A stretch of DNA of 11,349 nt. Source: an uncultured Clostridium sp. (lineage in GTDB: Bacteria > Bacillota > Clostridia > Lachnospirales > Anaerotignaceae). Each line of letters opens with the position of its first letter. Within the stretch, counting starts at the first letter, position 1. The stretch is taken from the NCBI GenBank assembly GCA_947246775.1, contig CAMXTM010000037.1:1-11349 (forward strand), in the 5' to 3' direction. The notes under the pieces were generated by a model that searched no databases, was not told the origin of the DNA, and saw nothing but the letters and a program-made list of their open reading frames with translations. This document shows positions 5,646 to 11,349 of this stretch, piece by piece. Position numbers and translations under genes: made by a program.

Positions 5646-6575
5646 ATGAACCAAAAGGAAGTGTTTATCATAAAAAAACTACTACTTACTACAGCAACTA
5701 TTTTTACAGTAATTTATTTTATTTTTATCTTTGTCAGTGCAGCACAACAAAATACAAATTTCTTTTATACAGAAAAACAAATACGACAGTATGAACAACA
5801 ACAATATCAAAAAATTCAAAATGATATAGAAAATATTCATGCTGAAATTGCACAATATCAAAAAACGCACCCACAATTACGCATTTTTGTAAATGGGGAA
5901 CAAAAAGAGATTGTCCAATATGCTTACAATGATAAACAATATTTTTTACCTGTGCGTTGGCTTGCAGAGCAACTTCATTACAACATTACTTGGAACAATG
6001 ACACCAAAACAGCACAACTACAAAATCAAAACAACACCATTTCTTTTACAGAAAATGACAATCATATGCTTATTAACGGAAATCGTATTGAAATGGAATA
6101 TGCTTCAATGCTTTCTGATGGTTCTTTGCTTGTGCCAATTCCATACGAAAGTAGTTTTCTAAAAACTGCAAAAAACAACGATACCAACGCACTTTACATT
6201 ATAGAGCCTCAGCGCATTTTATATGAAAATAAAACTTTAGGGATTGGGGTACTTATGCCTGAGGGCTATCAAAATAATTGCTTTAAAGTAACAGAAAACA
6301 ACAGTGATACTAATACAATCATACAGTTTTTTGATTCTGAGGGAGAAATGTTAATTTTTTCATTGTGGTATGGCAATTTAGACTACTGGGAAAAAGAAGT
6401 AAAACCAACTTTTTCTATTCCTTATACAGAAGTTTGCCAAAATAATAACCATATCCTATTGTGTGTCAATACTTCTGATGTGCAGTATGACAGCGACACC
6501 AAAAAAGCAATCTACGAAACCTTACTCCAGTTAAAACAAAAAATATATGATAGTGTTTATTTTTTTACAGAATAA
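5646..6575 (+). CDS. Secreted copper-amine-oxidase N-terminal (stalk) domain protein
   Basis: Residues 10-33 form a signal peptide or signal anchor (KKLLLTTATIFTVIYF...). Residues 41-75 are a Q-rich helix with coiled-coil character. Residues 79-170 resemble the copper amine oxidase N-terminal-like domain (Cu_amine_oxidN1): IFVNGEQKEI, FLPVRWLAEQL, ITWNNDTKTAQL, then a second half MLINGNRIEM...LLVPIPY. The rest (about 190-309) is an extracellular domain beginning LGIGVLMPEGY, similar in tone to the end of the 9202 protein. In Clostridia such 'stalk' domains occur in many secreted or wall-associated proteins and do not imply amine oxidase activity. ATG 5646 has no ribosome site. By contrast AAAAGGAAG sits before an in-frame ATA at 5670 (IKKLLL), exactly where the sister genes have ATGAAAAA. 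The true start may be that ATA (301 residues). First gene of a bicistronic operon. Confidence 0.82.
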   Translation: MNQKEVFIIKKLLLTTATIFTVIYFIFIFVSAAQQNTNFFYTEKQIRQYEQQQYQKIQNDIENIHAEIAQYQKTHPQLRIFVNGEQKEIVQYAYNDKQYFLPVRWLAEQLHYNITWNNDTKTAQLQNQNNTISFTENDNHMLINGNRIEMEYASMLSDGSLLVPIPYESSFLKTAKNNDTNALYIIEPQRILYENKTLGIGVLMPEGYQNNCFKVTENNSDTNTIIQFFDSEGEMLIFSLWYGNLDYWEKEVKPTFSIPYTEVCQNNNHILLCVNTSDVQYDSDTKKAIYETLLQLKQKIYDSVYFFTE

Positions 6576-6604
6576 AATAGTATCAAACTTAGGAGGGAAG
6601 TATC

Positions 6605-7945
6605 ATGAAAAAAATATTTGCAATAATACTATCTTGTAGCATGATTTTTGGAAACATGGCTACAACATTTGCTATGACAAAAGAAGACGACCTAAACTAT
6701 CAAAAAGTAATACAACTCTTAAATGAAATGCCTGATTTCTATAGTGGATATTATATGGTCGCTGATGACTTACATATTATACCGCTCCGAAATGGAAAAG
6801 ACATAAAAGAAATTTTAGATTTTACAACAATTAAATACAAAAAAATTGTCATTGACATTCCCCAAAAGTATAGCGTAAGCCGATTAAATCAAGCATTTGA
6901 AATATTGCGCAACAAAAGAGACGATTTAGGCATTACAAAATATGGTATTGATATTAGAAATAACGGTTTAGAAGTCGCCGCAAAAGAGTGGACAGAGGAA
7001 AAAAAACAGCTCATACAGAAAGTAACTAATATTGAAAATATTACTTATGTAACTGAAATAGGTGACAACAGTTCCAGCCAATTTGAGCCAAGAACAGAAA
7101 ATACAGAAAGAACAGCCACAGTTCAAAAAGAGAACATACTACAGCCCAGAAAACAAAGAGAAGCAAAATTAACACTCAATAACAAAAATTACATACAAAA
7201 TGGAGAAAATAAAGTATTTTTAGAAGCGCCCTATTTGTCCCAAACAGGCAAAACAATGATAGCAGCAAAAGACTTTTTTACTATGATAGGTATGCCCGAA
7301 CAAACCATATTTGATAAAACACAACAAGAGGAGCAATTTTTCCAAGTAAGAGATGGTCACTTTGGTAATTTTCAAATTTTTATTGAAAAAAATGGTGTCA
7401 TTGATATGGGTATCGAAACATGGGAAGATGACAAAAGAAACTATAAAAGATTTTTGCAAAGTATAGATGTAGAATGCAAAAATGATGTGCTATTTCTTCC
7501 AATGTCTGATATGTTGCAATTTTTAGAACAAAACTTTTACGAATTTTATAACGAAATCACTTGGGACAACAACGAAAAATCTATTTTACTCAAAACACCT
7601 GAATTGTTTGACTATGACATTGCATTAGACCAACAAGTTTACGCAGCAGGCACAGATACGATTACAGCACAAATATATAACTATGGACTAGGCGAAATTT
7701 GTTTTGGAGAAGATTTTTGTATTGAAAAGTGGGACGGCAGCAAATGGATACAATATTACAGACCAACTTGCATTGATGATGTTGGTTATAGTTCTTTGCC
7801 ATTTTATAAAGTTTCAAAACAAAGAAAATCAAAAAAACCATTTACCGCAGGACAGTATCGATTAAAAGAAGTTTCTATGTCTTATGATTTTGCTGATTTT
7901 CAGCATATTAAGATTGCTCCCATTGCTTATTTTACAGTAGAATAA
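6605..7945 (+). CDS. Secreted multidomain protein with stalk-like and Ig-like domains
   Basis: This 446-residue protein starts with a clear signal peptide (MKKIFAIILSCSMIFGNMATTFA, cut near residue 23). Residues about 30-150 form an alpha/beta module (KIVIDIPQKYSVSRLNQAFEIL, KYGIDIRNNGLEV, EEKKQLIQKV). It is loosely like small modules that precede secreted domains, but I cannot name it. A polar linker covers about 152-187. Residues about 188-330 look like a diverged stalk-type region (KLTLNNKNYIQNG, KTMIAAKDFFTMIG, VLFLPMSDMLQFL, ITWDNNEKSILL). The C-terminus (about 337-446) resembles a bacterial Ig-like domain of the Big_14 type: DQQVYAAGTDTITAQIYNYG, FCIEKWDGSKWI, AGQYRLKEV. No sortase motif or transmembrane tail is visible, so it is probably secreted. 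Ribosome site AGGAGGG (6591-6597) is in a 29-nt gap after the preceding gene, so both share one transcript. Confidence 0.82.
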   Translation: MKKIFAIILSCSMIFGNMATTFAMTKEDDLNYQKVIQLLNEMPDFYSGYYMVADDLHIIPLRNGKDIKEILDFTTIKYKKIVIDIPQKYSVSRLNQAFEILRNKRDDLGITKYGIDIRNNGLEVAAKEWTEEKKQLIQKVTNIENITYVTEIGDNSSSQFEPRTENTERTATVQKENILQPRKQREAKLTLNNKNYIQNGENKVFLEAPYLSQTGKTMIAAKDFFTMIGMPEQTIFDKTQQEEQFFQVRDGHFGNFQIFIEKNGVIDMGIETWEDDKRNYKRFLQSIDVECKNDVLFLPMSDMLQFLEQNFYEFYNEITWDNNEKSILLKTPELFDYDIALDQQVYAAGTDTITAQIYNYGLGEICFGEDFCIEKWDGSKWIQYYRPTCIDDVGYSSLPFYKVSKQRKSKKPFTAGQYRLKEVSMSYDFADFQHIKIAPIAYFTVE

Positions 7946-7948
7946 TGT

Positions 7949-7993
7949 CTTAATAAAAACGTAAATAATCTTAATAAAAATGTAATGGATAAA
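7949..7993 (+). promoter_or_regulatory. Tandem direct-repeat element, copy 2 (candidate activator site)
   Basis: CTTAATAAAAACGTAA (7949-7964) and CTTAATAAAAATGTAA (7970-7985) repeat the element at 5541 with two differences in 45 bases. It begins 3 nt after the stop of the 6605 gene, with no terminator in between. Some read-through into the next operon is therefore possible. Confidence 0.65.
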
Positions 7994-8014
7994 TTACTTC
8001 TTTAGTGGTATAAG

Positions 8015-8020
8015 TATAAT
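8015..8020 (+). promoter_or_regulatory. -10 box of the second stalk operon, no -35 box
   Basis: TATAAT begins 45 nt after the start of the second direct repeat (7970), matching the spacing at the first operon. The expected -35 position (near 7992) has no consensus. The inferred leader to the start at 8218 is about 190 nt, unusually long for this window. Confidence 0.55.
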
Positions 8021-8056
8021 ATAGTTATATGATTGTAATAGACAGTAAAAAAATCC

Positions 8057-8145
8057 TTTTTTGGTATTGCTTTAAAAATCCATTTTATGGCTTATATTGC
8101 CAATTTTTTATATAAGCATATAAAAATATACACAATACCACAAAA
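8057..8145 (+). other. Long imperfect inverted repeat in the 8218 leader
   Basis: Three nested arms can pair. TTGGTATTG with flanking T run (8057-8069) pairs with CAATACC and the following A run (8133-8145). TTTTAT (8083-8088) pairs with ATAAAA (8120-8125). GCTTATAT (8090-8097) pairs with ATATAAGC (8110-8117), leaving a 12-nt loop. It could be a structured 5' leader or the remnant of a small inverted-repeat element. No known riboswitch class is recognised. Confidence 0.5.
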
Positions 8146-8217
8146 ACGGCGTAAAATACCCTTTTAAAGCGCTAAAAAGAGCATTAAAAATAACTTGATA
8201 GAAAGGAAGTATATATT

Positions 8218-9165
8218 ATGAAAAAATTGATTGCATTTGCCTTTACTTTTATTATAACAACTACTACAATAATACCTTGTTTTGCTATGGACAGCAACGA
8301 CATTGCTTTCGCTCATTATTATGATGTAACAGCACAGCAAGATGGCAGCATTACTATAACAGATAGGAATGGTGTTTGTATGGAAGGGCTTGCCTATGAA
8401 AAAGATAACTGTATTATGCTTCCTCTAAAAACAGTTATCAACACAGAAAACAAGCACTATACCGCAAATAGACAGGCAGTATATACAAAAAATCAAGATA
8501 CTGCAACCATTACACTAGACGGCAAAGAAATTACATTTTTTGAGGGCAAAAGAGAAGTTACCATTGATGGCAAAAAAAGAGGACTCTATACTGTGCCTGA
8601 TATAAAACAAAATGATGTATTTGTTGCAACAGAAGATTTATATGTCTTATTAAGTATGCATACTAGAACTAATTCTAACAAATTTATTTGGGAACCTGGC
8701 AGCAAACAAATTGGCTGGTATTTTAGAGGTGATGATGGCGCTCATATCAACAATACAGAGTATGAACAAAAAAAATATAGACTATCTGTAGAATATGATG
8801 GAACGCTTTTTGAGGGGAAATTTGAAAAAAATATGCCTGCTTATCAAAAAAATAATCATTTTATGATTGGTTTAAAAGAGATTTCTTACTTTGTGGAGCC
8901 TAAAATATTACTAGAAACCAATTGGGACCAACAAAACAATCAATTGTTTATTAAAACATGGGACGGCAATGCAAAAGATATTGTATTGCAAAAAGACAGC
9001 AATATTATGACAGTAAATGGTGTTGCAGTAAAAATGGAAGAAAAAGCAGAAATCAAAAATGACTGCTGGTACATTCCTATTACAGCATTATTTGATATAT
9101 TAGACATTCCTCAGCAAAATATTGATTGGATAGAAAAAGGAAAAAATGTATCTATCGTATATTAA
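8218..9165 (+). CDS. Secreted stalk-domain protein
   Basis: This 315-residue protein has a signal peptide MKKLIAFAFTFIITTTTIIPCFA, probably cut after residue 23. Two stalk-like (Cu_amine_oxidN1-like) stretches follow. One is at about 55-145 (CMEGLAYEKDNCIMLPLKTVI, ATITLDGKEITFFEG, DVFVATEDLYVLL). The other is at about 215-315 (HFMIGLKEISYFV, TNWDQQNNQLFI, IMTVNGVAV, WYIPITALFDIL). In each, the pattern of 'VNG ... functional LP/IP ... hydrophobic helix ... W-D' recurs. No catalytic residues or cell-wall anchor are visible. It is probably an extracellular structural or binding protein. ATG 8218 follows GAAAGGAAGT (8201-8210). It is the first gene of an operon with the 9202 gene, 36 nt downstream, and paralogous in layout to 5646-7945. 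Confidence 0.82.
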   Translation: MKKLIAFAFTFIITTTTIIPCFAMDSNDIAFAHYYDVTAQQDGSITITDRNGVCMEGLAYEKDNCIMLPLKTVINTENKHYTANRQAVYTKNQDTATITLDGKEITFFEGKREVTIDGKKRGLYTVPDIKQNDVFVATEDLYVLLSMHTRTNSNKFIWEPGSKQIGWYFRGDDGAHINNTEYEQKKYRLSVEYDGTLFEGKFEKNMPAYQKNNHFMIGLKEISYFVEPKILLETNWDQQNNQLFIKTWDGNAKDIVLQKDSNIMTVNGVAVKMEEKAEIKNDCWYIPITALFDILDIPQQNIDWIEKGKNVSIVY

Positions 9166-9201
9166 ACAAAAGTAGTATCATTGCAGAGGGGGAGCATTGC
9201 C

Positions 9202-10458
9202 ATGAAAAAGAAAAATGTAATACTGACTTTATTGTGTTGTCTGTTATATTGTGTCACCGCATTTGCGGCTAACAATACAACAATCGAAAAAGCAATTGGT
9301 GTCCAAAATGCTTCAGACATTACGATGGTTTGCATTGAAAATGAACAATATAGCACTATTTTTCATGTGGTTGACAAAAGTGAAATCCAACAGCTATATC
9401 ATAAGCTCATCAATACAGCAGTAGAAAAAACAACAGACACTGCTGATATTTGGGGAAAAGGGTTTAATGGTTGGTATAGTGTAAGGTTCTATCAAAAAGA
9501 AGATAAACTAATGACAGAATTTTATGTTTCTGGAGATATGATATTTACGCAAGATGATGCCTTTTTCTCTGGAAGTAATCAGTACGGAAAAGAAAACGAA
9601 TTTTGCAAATACATTGAGGAAATCGAAAAAATAAAACAAAAATATTTTGCTGATTTAAAACAAAATGAAATTTACAATAATGAAGTCATTGTAGAGTACG
9701 AAAAATTAAATTACAAATGGGGCAAACCTTATTTTAATCAAAAGAATCAGCTAATGGTGCCTTTTCAAGAACTAAATACTGCTTTAAACACACAGGCAAG
9801 TTATGATGTCAAAACACAGTTGGTTTCTATTCGTAGGGGAGAACCTATACCACTCTATGGAGAAGTCACAGACGAAATTGTATATGTACCCGTAAAAGCA
9901 CTTGCAGAAATGGGAGAATATGATATTTATTGGGACGAGGAACTAAAAACAGCATTACTCACCAAAAATAACAGAATAGAATTATGGAATCAAAGAAATC
10001 TTTGCCCTCCACAAACGCACATTGAAACACAAGATTTTATTGTAGATTTGCCTGATAGTATAACCTATGAAAAAGATGAACTAGAAGATAATAGTATGCA
10101 TCTTTATAGAGTAAATACACCAAACTCATCTTATATAGGTCGTATTAAAAAATATACTGATGATGACAAAGACTTTGATTTTGCGCAGCAACAAAAGAAT
10201 GGAAAAATAGGAACAATAACAAGCCATTTTTTAAATATGATGGGAATGACCTATATAACAGAATTTAACATTGATATGATGGCAGGTTCTTCAAAATATG
10301 CTGATATGGAAATTTGGCTTGGTAGGGAAGATTTTGACGAAATGTATTATTTCTTTGTAAATGGAAAAGATGTCTATGTTTTTTATTTTAGACAAAACAA
10401 AATTGATAGAGAAGAACAACAAAAAATTCTTTCTACTTTCCAATACAACAAAAATTAA
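9202..10458 (+). CDS. Secreted stalk-domain protein with distinct N- and C-terminal domains
   Basis: This 418-residue protein has a signal peptide ending CVTAFA at about residue 22. An N-terminal domain of about 30-150 follows (DITMVCIENEQYSTIFHVVDKSEI, GWYSVRFYQ), which I do not recognise. Residues about 164-255 form a stalk-like domain (KWGKPYFNQKNQLMVPFQEL, VYVPVKALAEMGEYDIYWDEELKTALL). The C-terminal domain (about 275-418) begins TQDFIVDLPDSITYEKDEL and ends EEQQKILSTFQ. That layout is typical of small extracellular alpha/beta domains, and it is similar in position to the end of the 5646 protein. ATG 9202 was chosen over TTG 9181 because AGAGGGGGAG (9185-9194) lies 7 nt upstream and would fall inside the coding region otherwise. 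It is the second gene of the operon. No clear terminator follows for about 200 nt. Confidence 0.82.
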   Translation: MKKKNVILTLLCCLLYCVTAFAANNTTIEKAIGVQNASDITMVCIENEQYSTIFHVVDKSEIQQLYHKLINTAVEKTTDTADIWGKGFNGWYSVRFYQKEDKLMTEFYVSGDMIFTQDDAFFSGSNQYGKENEFCKYIEEIEKIKQKYFADLKQNEIYNNEVIVEYEKLNYKWGKPYFNQKNQLMVPFQELNTALNTQASYDVKTQLVSIRRGEPIPLYGEVTDEIVYVPVKALAEMGEYDIYWDEELKTALLTKNNRIELWNQRNLCPPQTHIETQDFIVDLPDSITYEKDELEDNSMHLYRVNTPNSSYIGRIKKYTDDDKDFDFAQQQKNGKIGTITSHFLNMMGMTYITEFNIDMMAGSSKYADMEIWLGREDFDEMYYFFVNGKDVYVFYFRQNKIDREEQQKILSTFQYNKN

Positions 10459-10632
10459 AAAATTTTAATAAAATATACAATAGAAATGCGATATTATACA
10501 AAAATGCAAGCTGAATAATATGTAAACTATCACGATATGAAAATAAAAAAACTCTTTTTATGTAATATAAAATAAAAATATAGTAAAAAAATAAAAATTA
10601 ATTTTTTTTATTTCTTTTTATCAAAATTATTG

Positions 10633-10661
10633 TTGAAAAATTCTATAAAACATAGTAAAAT
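10633..10661 (+). promoter_or_regulatory. Promoter-like sequence placed directly before a hairpin
   Basis: TTGAAA (10633-10638), a 17-nt spacer and TAAAAT (10656-10661) make a good sigma-A match. The predicted start (about 10668) coincides with the foot of the hairpin at 10666, so any transcript would be very short, unless the match is chance in AT-rich DNA. Confidence 0.45.
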
Positions 10662-10665
10662 AGAG

Positions 10666-10701
10666 AAATTTCCTAAAAGTTTAACTTTTAGGAAATTTTT
10701 T
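10666..10701 (+). terminator. Strong hairpin terminator
   Basis: A perfect 15-bp stem (10666-10680 with 10684-10698) closes a TTA loop and is followed by a T run. It is the best terminator candidate for the 8218-10458 operon, although 208 nt beyond its last stop codon. Confidence 0.75.
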
Positions 10702-10716
10702 AATAAATAGCATTGT

Positions 10717-10740
10717 TGCAATATTTTCTATTGCATTTTT
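10717..10740 (+). terminator. Second, weaker hairpin with T tail
   Basis: TGCAATA (10717-10723) pairs with TATTGCA (10729-10735) around a 5-nt loop and is followed by TTTTT. It lies 16 nt after the stronger hairpin and could be a back-up terminator or the second stem of a small RNA. Confidence 0.45.
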
Positions 10741-10829
10741 GTTCTATTCCGTTTATGATAGATATAGTAGTTAGGAAAATGTTTTAGTAAACCTAATATA
10801 ATATTGATATAAAAAAATAAAAAAATATC

Positions 10830-10858
10830 TTGACTACTAGGTTTATTATACATATAAT
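10830..10858 (+). promoter_or_regulatory. Promoter of the BlaI/MecI-family gene
   Basis: TTGACT (10830-10835), a 17-nt spacer and TATAAT (10853-10858) form a near-consensus sigma-A promoter. Transcription would start near 10865, giving a leader of about 65 nt. Confidence 0.78.
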
Positions 10859-10861
10859 AAA
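10842..10861. promoter_or_regulatory. Candidate operator over the -10 of the BlaI-type gene
   Basis: TTTATTATA and TATAATAAA form a perfect 9-bp inverted repeat with a 2-nt centre. The core TATA-CA-TATA recalls the TACA-nn-TGTA core of known BlaI/MecI operators. Overlap with the -10 box fits autorepression. Confidence 0.5.
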
Positions 10862-10869
10862 ATATGAAA

Positions 10870-10893
10870 ACTATCAAACTAGTTTTTGATAGT
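10870..10893. promoter_or_regulatory. Second dyad downstream of the BlaI-type promoter
   Basis: ACTATCAAA (10870-10878) and TTTGATAGT (10885-10893) form a perfect inverted repeat around CTAGTT. It falls just after the predicted transcription start. It may be a second operator or a leader hairpin; it has no T tail, so it is not a terminator. Confidence 0.5.
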
Positions 10894-10930
10894 CTAATAA
10901 TATTTATACTTAGAAAAGGAGATGACACAC

Positions 10931-11284
10931 ATGAAAATATTTGATTCAGAATTAAAAGTATTAAAAGTGTTATGGGAAGAAGAAGAGATTAGAGCAAGTC
11001 AGGTTTGTAAGATATTGGAGGAAAAAATACATTGGAACAGAAACACAACCTATACTGTAATTAAAAAATGTATAGAAAAAGGATATGTAGAAAGAATAGA
11101 GCCTCACTTTGTTTGTAAAGTATTGATTTCCAGAAAAGATGTGCAAAAACAAAGTATCTCTGATATGATAGGCAGACTATTTGAAGGTTCAAGCAGCGAA
11201 TTTCTCAAAACATTTTTAGAACAAGGCAACTATTCAGAACAAGAAGTAGAAGAATTTAAAAAAATAGTAAATGAATCAAAATAA
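10931..11284 (+). CDS. BlaI/MecI/CopY-family transcriptional repressor
   Basis: This 117-residue protein has the family length and layout. A winged helix lies at about residues 3-70 (FDSELKVLKVLWEEEEIRASQVCKIL, WNRNTTYTVIKKCIEKGYVERI), followed by a short C-terminal dimerisation helix region (ISDMIGRLFEGSSSEFLKTFLEQGNYSEQEVEEFKKIV). Family members bind dyad operators as dimers and are inactivated by cleavage in the C-terminal part by an M56 (BlaR1/MecR1-type) membrane protease, often encoded next door; copper-responsive CopY relatives exist. No CopY-like CxC metal motif is visible, so the protease-coupled type is likelier. Any partner would be beyond the right edge. ATG 10931 is chosen because AAAGGAG (10915-10921) is 9 nt upstream; the ATG at 10922 abuts it. 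The promoter carries two dyads, so autoregulation is probable. Confidence 0.88.
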   Translation: MKIFDSELKVLKVLWEEEEIRASQVCKILEEKIHWNRNTTYTVIKKCIEKGYVERIEPHFVCKVLISRKDVQKQSISDMIGRLFEGSSSEFLKTFLEQGNYSEQEVEEFKKIVNESK

Positions 11285-11349
11285 TAAAATGGCAATATTT
11301 TTATAGCATATCATAAATATTGGCGATATTAAAATAAAAAACTTCTCAA

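Larger units (their letters stand above)
10459..10829. other. Long AT-rich non-coding gap
   Basis: No gene with a ribosome site is visible on either strand. The content is extremely AT-rich. It includes an A/T-only near-palindrome at about 10587-10615 centred on TTAA that could act as a weak terminator for the upstream operon. The promoter-hairpin unit listed separately is at 10633-10740. The stretch 10741-10829 shows nothing I can assign. Confidence 0.6.

Noticed and set aside
5541..7993. CRISPR-like or transposon end interpretation of the repeated 16-nt units
   Set aside because: Only two units per site with a 5-nt spacer, always at a fixed distance from a -10 box; there are no target duplications or cas genes.
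10728..10928. 66-residue minus-strand ORF in the gap before the BlaI-type gene
   Set aside because: It overlaps the promoter, both dyads and the ribosome site of that gene, lacks its own ribosome site, and is composed of AT-rich codons (F, I, Y, N, K).
11293..11322. CAATATTT / AAATATTG inverted repeat after the BlaI-type gene
   Set aside because: The stem is 8 bp of almost pure A/T with a 14-nt loop and no T tail; too weak to call a terminator.

Overview
The window looks like chromosomal DNA of a low-GC, Gram-positive, anaerobic Bacillota, most likely Clostridia. The coding regions are very AT-rich, Shine-Dalgarno sites are strong purine runs (AGGAGGG, GAAAGGGG), and the gene content fits: an EFR1-type flavodoxin/ferredoxin protein, a flavin reductase-like protein, a transaldolase-like aldolase with a SorC regulator, secreted copper-amine-oxidase-like 'stalk' proteins, and a BlaI/MecI-type repressor. 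I cannot name the species.

Layout. (1) 2-1772 holds ordinary metabolic genes: the 3' end of a flavin reductase-like gene (+), a small MESH1-like HD hydrolase (-), and an EFR1-family gene (+) broken by a frameshift. Bidirectional hairpin terminators separate the convergent pairs. (2) 1777-3497 is a minus-strand operon, SorC regulator then transaldolase/fructose-6-phosphate aldolase, with a consensus promoter. (3) 3559-5531 is a plus-strand block of three unrecognised genes in two transcription units: a small membrane-anchored protein, then a pair of glutamine-rich, probably cytoplasmic helical proteins. The two units are driven by near-identical duplicated promoters. (4) 5541-10458 holds two bicistronic operons of secreted proteins with stalk-like domains. 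Each operon is preceded by the same 45-nt element, a tandem 16-nt direct repeat with a 21-nt period. (5) 10459-11284 is a long AT-rich gap with a very short promoter-hairpin unit, then a BlaI/MecI-family repressor whose promoter carries two dyads.

How it may work together. The strongest unusual signal is regulatory. The two stalk operons share an almost identical tandem repeat (43/45 bases), and each has a -10 box 45 nt downstream but no -35 box. This is what one expects from a common activator, plausibly an OmpR/PhoB-type response regulator that is not in the window. The two units just upstream share a different duplicated promoter, with dyads over the -10. The BlaI-type gene has a 9-2-9 dyad over its own -10, with the same geometry as the one at the second duplicated promoter. 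I infer a locally expanded, coordinately switched cell-surface/secreted-protein locus; its function cannot be read from the sequence. Two genes also appear to have near-cognate start codons (ATT, ATA) behind well-placed Shine-Dalgarno sites.
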